Source: an uncultured Croceitalea sp.
GTDB lineage: Bacteria > Bacteroidota > Bacteroidia > Flavobacteriales > Flavobacteriaceae
Direction: 5' to 3'
Assembly: GCA_947503285.1 (NCBI GenBank)
Contig: CANNDD010000006.1
Coordinates: 62,001-126,000, forward strand
Length of the DNA stretch: 64,000 bases
In this document: positions 53,784 to 61,706 of the stretch, one piece after another
Layout of the letters: every line of letters starts with the position of its first letter
Numbering within the stretch: position 1 is the stretch's first letter
The notes under the pieces: model-generated
What the model was told of the DNA's origin: nothing
Seen by the model: only the letters and a program-made list of their open reading frames with translations
Database searches by the model: none
Made by a program: the position numbers and the translations under genes

Positions 53784-54152
53784 ATGAATAATTATTGGAT
53801 TTGGTCTATTCTACTTGTAATCCCAATAGGGATTGCTTTTCAATGGATTACTGATAAAGCGAAAAAATTTTCTGACATCATCGAAGTTGAAGTAAAAAAA
53901 CAGGGGCTGAATTTTGTAAATTCCAAATACCCTGGACTTTTCAAAGTCGGACCGTTTAAAAAATTTGAAATAAAAATAGGTAGACCGACCATAAACAACG
54001 GAGCGATACGATATGACAATACCTACTATCGAATTGTCCACATAAAAACAAAATCAAATGAGACCAAATTCGTATGGGCAAAGATTGAAACGAATTTGTT
54101 TAAGGATACGGAAATAGAATTTAAGCCAAAACTATCTGAATTAAAGCAATAA
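53784..54152 (+). CDS. Hypothetical 122-aa membrane-anchored protein
   Basis: Unknown protein with an N-terminal helix (WIWSILLVIPIGIAFQWI) followed by a soluble region (KKFSDIIEVEVKKQGLNFV, YPGLFKVGPFKKFEIKIG, YYRIVHIKTKSNETKFVWAKIE) of alternating charges. The gene is 45 bp after the acetolactate-decarboxylase-like gene. No family recognised. Confidence 0.65.
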   Translation: MNNYWIWSILLVIPIGIAFQWITDKAKKFSDIIEVEVKKQGLNFVNSKYPGLFKVGPFKKFEIKIGRPTINNGAIRYDNTYYRIVHIKTKSNETKFVWAKIETNLFKDTEIEFKPKLSELKQ

Positions 54153-54258
54153 CATTTGCCAATAATGGTTATTGCCCATACCTATCGCTTGGCCATTTTT
54201 TCCTAACTTGAATATATTAAAAAACATAGTGACGCTGGCCACGAGCAAAGGCCGTTAC
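54153..54258 (+). repeat. Spacer with inverted repeat, ending GCCGTTAC
   Basis: Starts just after the stop with GCAATAAC (54143-54150, partly in the preceding stop region) mirrored by GTTATTGC (54165-54172), carries GGCC blocks near 54191 and 54228, and ends with GCCGTTAC (54251-54258), 19 bp before the next ATG. Confidence 0.45.
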
Positions 54259-54277
54259 ACAAAATTACAATCAAAAA

Positions 54278-54988
54278 ATGAAAAAGCTACCACTAGTCAA
54301 TTTGATAGTATTAATAGGTGTTATTGGCTACCTCTTCATTTCAAACATAAATGAGCCAGAAAATAACCATAATGGAATAATTCCTGAAATTACGACCGAA
54401 AGACTAAACATTGTCGGAAAAGACGGAAATAAATACGTTGTGTTAAGCAATCCAGAAAAACAAGCTTTAGCCACAATAAACGGCAAGCCCGTAAACCCTG
54501 AAGAAACCGAAAGAAATGTTGCTGGATTGTTGTTCTTTAATGAAGATGGAGATGAAATTGGTGGTTTGGTGTATGGAATCGATAGTACTGACAGCTACCA
54601 ACTTCTAACTTTTGACCAACGAAAAAACGACCAAATAATGGCGTTGAGAAAAGATGAATATTTGGAGAATGGAGAATGGAAAAAGCAATACGGACTTTTA
54701 TTGCAAGAACGCTCTGAAAAACAATCCAATATAATCGTTTCCGAATTGAACGACATTCGTAAAATTGAGGATTCTATTTTACGAGAGAAAGAATACGACA
54801 AATTCTATAATAATCCAGAAAATTTAGCACCACAACGGTTATTCATTGGTAGAACATATTCAGAGAATGTAGGTCTTTTTCTAATGGATAAAAACAACAA
54901 ACCAAGATTACAAATATATTTGGATGAAAATGGAGAGCCTCACATAGAGAGCTTTGATGAAAAAGGAGGTAAGAAAACTATAAAATAA
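54278..54988 (+). CDS. Hypothetical 236-aa signal-anchored protein
   Basis: Unknown protein with an N-terminal anchor (LPLVNLIVLIGVIGYLFI) and a soluble domain rich in short beta strands: GKDGNKYVVLSNPEKQALATINGKPVNP, LLFFNEDGDEIGGLVYGID, QRLFIGRTYSENVGLFLMDKNNKPRLQIYLDENGEPHIE. The repeated FFNEDGDE / LMDKNNKPR / YLDENGEP turns look like a beta-solenoid or similar scaffold. No family recognised. Cassette-like single gene. Confidence 0.65.
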   Translation: MKKLPLVNLIVLIGVIGYLFISNINEPENNHNGIIPEITTERLNIVGKDGNKYVVLSNPEKQALATINGKPVNPEETERNVAGLLFFNEDGDEIGGLVYGIDSTDSYQLLTFDQRKNDQIMALRKDEYLENGEWKKQYGLLLQERSEKQSNIIVSELNDIRKIEDSILREKEYDKFYNNPENLAPQRLFIGRTYSENVGLFLMDKNNKPRLQIYLDENGEPHIESFDEKGGKKTIK

Positions 54989-55145
54989 TTGTGTGCGGCG
55001 ATTATTGCCGCAATTATGGCGGATTCAATCACCCATCGACGGCGCTCGAGGCCGGCAGAATCCACTCAGAATTGCTAAAGTCCGTGTTAAACAGAAAACA
55101 ATAGTTAATTCAACCTGTAACTGACGGTTATACTAGACCGTTAGG
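54989..55145 (+). repeat. GC-richer palindromic spacer, ending CCGTTAGG
   Basis: GCGGC-GATTATT-GCCGC hairpin near 55000, then GGATTC (55021) mirrored by GAATCC (55070), and an end block ACGGT / ACCGT with CCGTTAGG at 55138-55145. The local G+C is above that of the neighbouring genes. It closes 78 bp before the RidA-lipoprotein ATG. Confidence 0.45.
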
Positions 55146-55223
55146 TTTCATACTAGAAAACAAAAATCCATATAAAGCGGAAAAGCCGACAACCCAACAA
55201 ATAGGCACTAAACAATTGGAATT

Positions 55224-55742
55224 ATGAAAAAAATTACTACCAGACCAGGTTTACCCACGACACTATTAGTGTTGGCTTTTATTTTTCAAAGTTGTGGACA
55301 AAAACAACAAGAAGAAACCAAAAATATTGAAAAAGAAGTAACGGTCAAATCTGAGAAACCTGAGTATTTTCTATTAAGACCTAGTATAGAAAAAGCCTTT
55401 GGATATTCTCACGCAGTAAAAATTGGAAACAACATTAAAATTTCTGGAGCTGTTAGTATTGATGACGAAGGAAATCCAACTGCCGTGGGTGATATCGAAC
55501 AGCAGATGAAAAATTGTTATGCCGATTTGGAAAAAATATTAAAACACTACGGTTGCACATTTGACGATGTTGTAAAAGAAGACATTTTCACGACTGATAT
55601 GGCACTAATGCTGGAAAAATCAGGATATCGAGCTGAAATTTACAAAAACGGATTTCCGACTGGTTCTTGGATTGAGGTAAAAGGATTGGCCCTACCCGAA
55701 TTTATGGTTGAAATCGAACTTGAAGTATACCAATCGAAATAA
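55224..55742 (+). CDS. RidA/YjgF-family lipoprotein
   Basis: A 172-aa exported RidA-like protein with lipobox FQSC (C24) and a charged linker. The RidA domain is recognised from YSHAVKIGNNIKISGAVSIDDEGNPTAVGDIEQQMKNCYADLEKILKHYGCTFDDVVKEDIFTTDM and a final PEFMVEIELEVY. RidA proteins hydrolyse reactive enamine/imine intermediates; the catalytic Arg near the C-terminus of classical members is not clearly conserved (GYRAEIYKNGFPTGSW), so the role may differ. The membrane location is unusual. Confidence 0.85.
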   Translation: MKKITTRPGLPTTLLVLAFIFQSCGQKQQEETKNIEKEVTVKSEKPEYFLLRPSIEKAFGYSHAVKIGNNIKISGAVSIDDEGNPTAVGDIEQQMKNCYADLEKILKHYGCTFDDVVKEDIFTTDMALMLEKSGYRAEIYKNGFPTGSWIEVKGLALPEFMVEIELEVYQSK

Positions 55743-56118
55743 AAGTGTAAACATACCCAATTGTCGGTTGCTGCCCAGCCTTGCGAGTTCAGTGTTAAAC
55801 TATGCAACTACACTTTATCAAGACTGGGGGTATTTAATTATCCATGTACCGCATATGGTAATAAGGGCACTTTTAATTCACCACGCTAAGGGATATGGTA
55901 AGTTTTGTTCCCATTTTCGTGAAAACCAAGATGCAGGCCCATTACGCAACCTTAAAGCAAATAGATTAAATCATTCTGAAAGAACTTGATAATGCCAAGA
56001 TGACCGCTTCACATTTAATGGTTGGCATATTTTGAAGAAATTCCCTTCAGCTGCGCCCCCCCGCACACTCCCCTATTGCTATTATATAGCTCAGGTTGTA
56101 ATCAGTCAAGCAGAAAAC
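55743..56118. other. Non-coding stretch with decayed DNA
   Basis: 376 bp between the RidA gene and the convergent HxlR gene. It contains a C-run near 56055 and overlapping interrupted frames. No intact gene, terminator or RNA was recognised; it may hold the end of the cassette-like group. Confidence 0.4.
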
Positions 56119-56475
56119 CTATTTCGAAAATTTTTCTGCCACAGAATCACCCCAATCCGCAATGGATTGGATTAACGGAATCAGGGTCTTACCAAAATCG
56201 GTTAAGGAATATTCCACTTTTAACGGGGGTTTAGAGGTATAGACCTTTCTTTTGATCAAACCATCTTCTTCCAATGCCTTCAGTTGTAAGCTCAATGTTC
56301 TTTCAGTAACCGTCGGCATGCATTTTCTCAATTCATTATACCTCAACGTATCGGTCATTAAATGATAGAGAATGACCGTTTTCCATTTTCCACCAATAAT
56401 CCCCATCGTTAGGCTCGCACAACAAGGGTATTCATTACCTCTAAACTTGAGTATTTTTTGTTCTGCTATGTCCAT
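56119..56475 (-). CDS. HxlR family transcriptional regulator
   Basis: Winged-helix regulator of 118 aa: GNEYPCCASLTMGIIGGKWKTVILYHL, TERTLSLQLKALEEDGLIKRKVY and PLKVEYSLTDFGKTLIPLI. A Cys-Cys pair (residues 18-19) sits where HypR-like proteins sense oxidants. It is divergent from the MDR gene with a palindrome-containing gap, so it probably regulates the downstream operon. Confidence 0.93.
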   Translation of the reverse strand: MDIAEQKILKFRGNEYPCCASLTMGIIGGKWKTVILYHLMTDTLRYNELRKCMPTVTERTLSLQLKALEEDGLIKRKVYTSKPPLKVEYSLTDFGKTLIPLIQSIADWGDSVAEKFSK

Positions 56476-56504
56476 AAAATATATACTATCATTTTTGACC
56501 GTTA

Positions 56505-56538
56505 TTGCAAAAATATATTACTATACTTAATTTTGCAA
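56505..56538 (+). promoter_or_regulatory. Promoter and 8-bp inverted repeat upstream of the MDR operon
   Basis: TTG (56505-56507) as -33 and TAATTTTG (56528-56535, TAnnTTTG) as -7 are separated by 20 bp. The same bases form TTGCAAAA / TTTTGCAA (56505-56512 / 56531-56538), so a regulator bound there would cover the promoter. Confidence 0.65.
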
Positions 56539-56553
56539 CTATAATTTTTATAG
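56539..56553 (+). promoter_or_regulatory. Candidate HxlR operator
   Basis: Perfect inverted repeat CTATAA-TTT-TTATAG at the predicted transcription start, 13 bp before the MDR ATG. Fits HxlR-type dimer binding; inferred. Confidence 0.5.
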
Positions 56554-56566
56554 TAAAAAATACGAG

Positions 56567-57559
56567 ATGAAAGCAATGACTATTTGTGAATATGGAGAAA
56601 ACGCAAAATTTGAATCCACCGAAGTAGAAATACCAACTTTAAAAAGTGGGCAGGTGCTTATTAAAATTTCCGCATCGAGTGTCAATACAGTGGATACTAT
56701 GATTCGAAGCATGGGAAAGGACTTGCCTTTTTCACCTGAAAACCCGGCAATTTTGGGAATGGACGTAGCCGGAACTATTGAAAGAATTGGTGAAAATGTC
56801 ACTGAATTTTCTATAGGTGACGAAGTCTACGGTTGTGTGGGTGGTTTGGCAGACTTGCAAGGAACGCTTGCCGAATATGTAGCTGCCGATAGCAGATTGA
56901 TTGCGCTTAAGCCTAAAAATCTATCAATGAAAGAAGCTGCCGCGCTCCCATTGGTTGGAATAACCGCTTACGAAGGTCTTACTCGTGCAAATGTGAAACC
57001 TGGCCAAAAGGTTTTAGTGCATGGTGGTACGGGTGGCGTTGGTCATGTTGCAGTACAATTGGCCAAACATTTCGGCGCGGATGTCTATGCGACCGGTGGT
57101 GGCGAAAATCAAATGGAAATCATCAAAAATTTTGGTGCTGAACCCATAAATTACAAAACAGAACAAGTTGAAGATTATGTGACCAAACACACCAATGGAG
57201 TTGGTTTTGATGTGGTGTTTGATTCTGTAGGTGGAGGGAATATGCTTAAATCTTTCGAAGCAGCTGCTTTAAATGGTCACGTTACATCTACTGTTTCTTT
57301 GTGCGAAATAGATCTAAGTACCGTGCATTTTAAAGGCCTTTCATTACACGTTGTTTTTATGTTGATACCAATGCTGCATAATTTCAAGAGAGAACAACAC
57401 GGTGAAATTCTGAGCAACATTACCAAAATTGTTGAAGCAGGAAATTTGAAACCACTACTTGATGAAAAACAGTTTTTATTAGAAAATGTAGGAGAGGCCT
57501 ACGCAAGACTGGAAAGCAAAAAAGCTATCGGTAAAGTCGTGGTGCAAAATGAAAATTAA
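56567..57559 (+). CDS. NADP-dependent MDR oxidoreductase
   Basis: Quinone-reductase-like MDR of 330 aa: GroES-like part ([47 protein letters not shown]), Rossmann domain [27 protein letters not shown] and a C-terminal helix with [30 protein letters not shown]. No zinc cluster was seen. First gene of an operon under a divergent HxlR regulator; overlaps the next gene by up to 11 bp. Confidence 0.92.
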   Translation: MKAMTICEYGENAKFESTEVEIPTLKSGQVLIKISASSVNTVDTMIRSMGKDLPFSPENPAILGMDVAGTIERIGENVTEFSIGDEVYGCVGGLADLQGTLAEYVAADSRLIALKPKNLSMKEAAALPLVGITAYEGLTRANVKPGQKVLVHGGTGGVGHVAVQLAKHFGADVYATGGGENQMEIIKNFGAEPINYKTEQVEDYVTKHTNGVGFDVVFDSVGGGNMLKSFEAAALNGHVTSTVSLCEIDLSTVHFKGLSLHVVFMLIPMLHNFKREQHGEILSNITKIVEAGNLKPLLDEKQFLLENVGEAYARLESKKAIGKVVVQNEN

Positions 57560-58434
57560 TAAGATGATTGTTAGGCCAAAACACATACTATTTCTCTTTA
57601 TATATTTAGGGTTTGTCTCGTGTGACAACAATAAAAAGCGCAAAAATGAACCTGAGAACACTATAGCAGAACCCATCGAAAACCCAACAAACAGCGTACT
57701 ATTAAGCTCAGAAATTGTATGGGAAAAATTGAATCCTGCACGAGGTGACCAAAGTCCAAAAGCAGGGACACTTTGGGGTGATAGAAACGGAGAAGTGGCG
57801 ACTGGATTTTTGGCCAAATTTGCAGACGGTTTTTCCTCACCACCACATATTCATAATGTAACCTATAGGGCGGTTGTCATCAAGGGAAGTATTCATAATG
57901 ACGATCCAGAAGCACTACATATGTGGATGAAACCCGGAAGTTTCTGGACGCAACCACGAGGTGAATCGCATATTACTGCTGCTAGGGGCCAAGAAAATAT
58001 AGCCTTAGTAGAAATAGATAAAGGTCCCTATTTTGTTAAACCTATTGAGGAAGCATTTTGATAACGGAGAGCGCCCCATCAACGTAGATGCCTCCAATAT
58101 GGTTTGGTTGAATAGTAAAACGGCCAATTGGATAGCTCCTGAAAGTAACGCTGAGCTGGGTTTTCTTTGGGAAGATTCAGATTCTAAAGGACTTTTTGTA
58201 AAACTTCCGAAAACATTTAATGGTACAATAGAGGCAGATGGAACCGTTTTACATTCGGTTGTCATACAAGGTCTATTGAAGTATACGCTACCCCAAGATC
58301 AAGAAACCAAAACCCTTGATGTAGGAAGCTATTTTGGCGCAACTAGCGAAGCAATTCATACAATGTCAAGTGTAGATCATGAAGTTATTTTATACATAAG
58401 GACCAACGGAAGTATTAAAATCAATAAACTATGA
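57549..58434 (+). pseudogene. DUF4437 cupin lipoprotein, frameshifted
   Basis: Intact ancestor: lipoprotein ([10 protein letters not shown]..., C20 counted from the ATG at 57564; the first ATG is 57549) of the DUF4437 two-cupin family, about 290 aa. The N-terminal cupin ([22 protein letters not shown]) ends at a TGA at 58059-58061, but the second half ([20 protein letters not shown]..., to 58434) continues in the next frame. Removing one T from the run of four at 58056-58059 restores a continuous reading. The two halves together match the full family. Overlaps the MDR start of the operon and the SDR gene by 4 bp (ATGA). Confidence 0.85.
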
Positions 58435-59228
58435 AAACCATATTCATAACGGGAAGCACGGACGGCGTTGGTAAGTTAACAGCACTGAAACTGGCTGAAA
58501 GTGGCCATCAAATACTGGTTCACGGTAGAAATCCGGAAAAGTTAGAACAAACCATTTCAGAAATCAAAGAAGTAAGTGGTAATGATAAAGTCCGTGGTTT
58601 TATTTCAGACTTTTCTGATTTCCGTAGTGTCAAAAAAATAATTGCGGAAATATCAAATGAATTTTCATCCATTGATATTTTGATAAATAACGCAGGCGTT
58701 TTTAAGAGTAGTGCTCAAAAAAACCAAGATAGTTTAGACTTACGATTTGCAGTAAATTATTTTGCGCCTTACCTCTTGACAAACGGACTATTACCAATTC
58801 TTAAGAGTAGCGATGCACCTAGAGTCATTAACTTAAGTTCTGCAGCACAGTCTTCGGTTTCGATAGAAGCCCTTAAAGGGAATGAACCCATTTCAAATAA
58901 TGAAGCCTATGCGCAAAGCAAATTAGCCTTAACGATGTGGAGTTTTGCTTTCGCGAAAGCGCATCCCAATATGACTAGCATTGCCGTAAACCCAGGCTCT
59001 TTATTAAACACAAACATGGTTAAAGAGGCCTACGGCCATCATTGGTCTTCAGCAGACAAAGGAGCAAATATTCTATATGAATTAGCCATTTCAGAAAAAC
59101 ATAAGGAAAGTAGTGGGAAATACTTTGACAATGATAAAGGCGATTTTAATATACCACATTCTGATGCTTATGACGAAGAAAAAATCATAAGACTAATTTC
59201 TGAAACAAAAGAAATTTTAAATAGTTAA
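58431..59228 (+). CDS. SDR family oxidoreductase
   Basis: Short-chain dehydrogenase of 265 aa: TGSTDGVGKLTALKLAESGHQILVHGRNPEKL, NNAGVF, and the catalytic NEAYAQSKLALTMW (YxxxK) after INLSSAAQSS. Substrate unknown; its neighbours suggest detoxification or catabolism of a small carbonyl compound. Overlaps both neighbours (ATGA with the DUF4437 gene, TAATG with the flavin oxidoreductase). Confidence 0.93.
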   Translation: MKTIFITGSTDGVGKLTALKLAESGHQILVHGRNPEKLEQTISEIKEVSGNDKVRGFISDFSDFRSVKKIIAEISNEFSSIDILINNAGVFKSSAQKNQDSLDLRFAVNYFAPYLLTNGLLPILKSSDAPRVINLSSAAQSSVSIEALKGNEPISNNEAYAQSKLALTMWSFAFAKAHPNMTSIAVNPGSLLNTNMVKEAYGHHWSSADKGANILYELAISEKHKESSGKYFDNDKGDFNIPHSDAYDEEKIIRLISETKEILNS

Positions 59229-60178
59229 TGGGTGTCTTTAGCAAAATAGCGACCAAAGGCAAATTAACGTTAGGTCTTGTATTTCCTCTGGAAACGTATA
59301 GTGGTTCCATTGCAAAAATGGAAAATCAAGAACAGCTTGCCAAACGGACAGAAGAATTGGGTTTTAAGGCACTTTGGTTTCGGGATGTTCCTTTTAATGA
59401 CCCAAATTTTGGGGATGCCGGGCAAATGTATGACCCTTGGGTCTATATGACCCATATCATGCATCATACAAAGGCCATTGCCTTAGCTACAGGAAGTATC
59501 ATCTTACCTTTACGTCACCCTGTATATACCGCAAAATCCATTAACAGCCTTCAAATACTTTCAAAAGAAAGATTGGTACTGGGTGTGGCATCAGGTGATA
59601 GACCCATTGAATACCCAGCATTCAATCAACGGTTAGAGAATAAATCTGAATTATTTAGGGATAGCTTCTTCTACATAAAGGCGTTACAAGGCGATTTTCC
59701 GAACTACACATCAAAATTTTATGGCAGCACAAATGGTAGTATGGATTTATTACCAAAATATGATAAAAAAACACCAATGCTGGTAACCGGACATTCTGGA
59801 CAATCGTTGGACTAGATCGCAGAGCATTCAGATGGTTGGTTATACTACCCCAGGGATTTCAAGACCTTACAATTGGTAATGCATCAATGGAGAGAGGCAT
59901 TGACCAAAGCAAGAAAAGATTAGAAACCCTTTATGCAATCTTTATATGTAGATGTCACCAAAGATTCAAATGTCAAGCCAACACCAATCCATCTAGGATT
60001 TAAATCGGGAACCGATTACTTAAATGCACATTTGAAACTATTAGAATCATATGGCGTAAATCACGTAATCTTGAATCTAAAATATGGTTCAAGACCAGCA
60101 GATGAATTGATAGAAAGAATTGGTGAAAAAGTACTGCCTAATTTTCTTGACCAAGGCCATTTGCCAACGAATAACTAA
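59228..60178 (+). pseudogene. Luciferase-like (LLM) flavin oxidoreductase with two in-frame TAG codons
   Basis: A single frame of 317 codons reads a full-length TIGR03571-like (BA3436 type) luciferase-type oxidoreductase: GLVFPLETYSGSI, LGFKALWFRDVPF, QMYDPWVYMTHI, HRTKAIALATGSIIL-like, VLGVASGDRPIEYPAF, then HSGQSLD-TAG-IAEHSDGWLYYPRDF, KARKD-TAG-KPFMQSLYVDV, and FKSGTDYLNAHL to the end. The TAGs are at 59813-59815 (where related proteins have Trp) and 59921-59923. The frame has no other stop or shift. Either a recent pseudogene or a gene needing TAG readthrough. End of the HxlR-controlled operon. Confidence 0.85.
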
Positions 60179-60393
60179 GTTAAAACAGGTATTTTTATTT
60201 CTATGGTTTCTTGTTATGCAGTAATAGAATTCCATACAGCCTTGGTTTTGATCGCCGACTGAAAATACGCATCAAACTAGAAATCACTTATGTTTCAAAA
60301 ACCTTCTTATCATTTGCCCTCGGCATCCATTTAAGGTGCCGATCCATTACAAGCACATTACTTTACCTTCTTTCCATCATTGAATTCCGGCCT

Positions 60394-61296
60394 TTATTCC
60401 GAAGTGGTTCTATACGCACTGGGGGTAACCCCGGTTTTCTTTTTGAAAAGCCTACTAAAATACTGTGGATACTCGAACCCAAGTCCAAAAGCGATTTCAG
60501 AAATGGATTTATCACTGGAAATTAAGTCCACTTTTGCCAATTCAATAATATGGTCGTGAACATGGGCAATGGCAGATTTGCCCGTTGTAGATTTTAAATA
60601 GTCACTTAAGTAGTTAGCCGAAACATGTAATTTACTTGCCAAAAACGCAACGGTCGGTAAACCGATATTTCCTTTATTTTGAAATAGTAATTCAAGCTCC
60701 CTTTTGAAATTTGAAAAAATGCTTGAGTCCACTTCATTTCTAATGACGAATTGTCTCGCATAATACCGTTGCGAATAGGTAAACAAAAGTTCAAGATTGG
60801 AAAGAACTACTTGTTTGCTGTAGCTATCAACGGGTAAATTGTATTCCCTTTCGATATTTTCAAAAATCACCTCTATTGATTCCTCTTCAACTGCCGAAAG
60901 GTGTAACCCTTCATTGGTTTGGTATTCAAAAAAACCGTATCGTGCCAAGTTATTTTGTACCGGTGCGCCATTTAAAAGTGCTTTATGAAAGAAAAGGATC
61001 CAACCACTTGCATTCTCGATAAGATCTTTACCGAACTCCATCAATTGGTGCGGTGCCGTAAACCCCAATGCACCTTCTTGAAAATCGTAATTGGTTCTTC
61101 CGTACCTAATATACCCATTGAGGTCTTTCTTTAATCCTACCGTATAAAAACCATAAGTCATCTGTTCTGGAAACTCCGTATTGATTAAATTCAAATCTTC
61201 GATTCGATGGATACTGAATAAAGGATGTTTCGGTTTTTCAGCCCCTGCGAGTTGATGCAATTGATGTATGGAATGTACGTGAAAAATGGAACTCAT
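60394..61296 (-). CDS. AraC family transcriptional regulator
   Basis: Regulator of 300 aa with an N-terminal cupin-like sensing domain and the C-terminal double HTH: VAFLASKLHVSANYLSDYLKSTTGKSAIAHVH and SISEIAFGLGFEYPQYFSRLFKKKTGVTPSAYR. Third gene of a tightly coupled minus-strand operon (overlap of 4 bp with the DoxX gene), so it may control the epimerase/DoxX pair or the neighbouring broken operon. Confidence 0.93.
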   Translation of the reverse strand: MSSIFHVHSIHQLHQLAGAEKPKHPLFSIHRIEDLNLINTEFPEQMTYGFYTVGLKKDLNGYIRYGRTNYDFQEGALGFTAPHQLMEFGKDLIENASGWILFFHKALLNGAPVQNNLARYGFFEYQTNEGLHLSAVEEESIEVIFENIEREYNLPVDSYSKQVVLSNLELLFTYSQRYYARQFVIRNEVDSSIFSNFKRELELLFQNKGNIGLPTVAFLASKLHVSANYLSDYLKSTTGKSAIAHVHDHIIELAKVDLISSDKSISEIAFGLGFEYPQYFSRLFKKKTGVTPSAYRTTSE

Positions 61297-61706
61297 TGGA
61301 TTTTCGCAGCTTTTTTGATACCATATTTACCGGTTCCCAATAGAAATATCACTATCAGCGAAACAAGTATTGATTGCGGGTATTCCCATCCGCCTCCTGA
61401 GTTATGAAACACCCATCCATTTGGTAAATGATATACCAATATACCCAAACTCACGGGAATGAGTAGTAAGGAGGCCAGTCGGGAATATAGCCCAACGAGT
61501 AACATCAGGCCTCCGAGTATTTCAATACCGGTTGAAAAGTATGCCGTCCATACCGGAAAACCTTGCGCCACAAATCGGGGAATAACACTATCCATACCAA
61601 CAACAAAGGGTTTACCGACCCCATGAAGTAGAAACATACCACCTATTGATACCCTTAAGATTAAACTGGCAAAATCCGTATTTGAAGGAAAATGGAGAAT
61701 CTTCAT
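61293..61706 (-). CDS. DoxX family membrane protein
   Basis: A 137-aa four-helix DoxX protein: SLILRVSIGGMFLLHGVGKPFVVGM, YFSTGIEILGGLMLLVGLYSRLASLLLIPVSLGILVYHL and SILVSLIVIFLLGTGKYGI. DoxX relatives occur with redox and detoxification enzymes; their mechanism is not settled. It overlaps both neighbours by 4 bp (ATGA). Confidence 0.93.
   Translation of the reverse strand: MKILHFPSNTDFASLILRVSIGGMFLLHGVGKPFVVGMDSVIPRFVAQGFPVWTAYFSTGIEILGGLMLLVGLYSRLASLLLIPVSLGILVYHLPNGWVFHNSGGGWEYPQSILVSLIVIFLLGTGKYGIKKAAKIQ

Noticed and set aside
51877-55742. Integron with attC sites
   Set aside because: Spacers do not contain the RYYYAAC/GTTRRRY core pair and no integron integrase was found in the window, so a classical integron was not called.
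55743-56118. Frames at 55708-55989 and 56022-56234
   Set aside because: Overlap the RidA end and the HxlR gene or low-complexity C-run; no sensible protein features.
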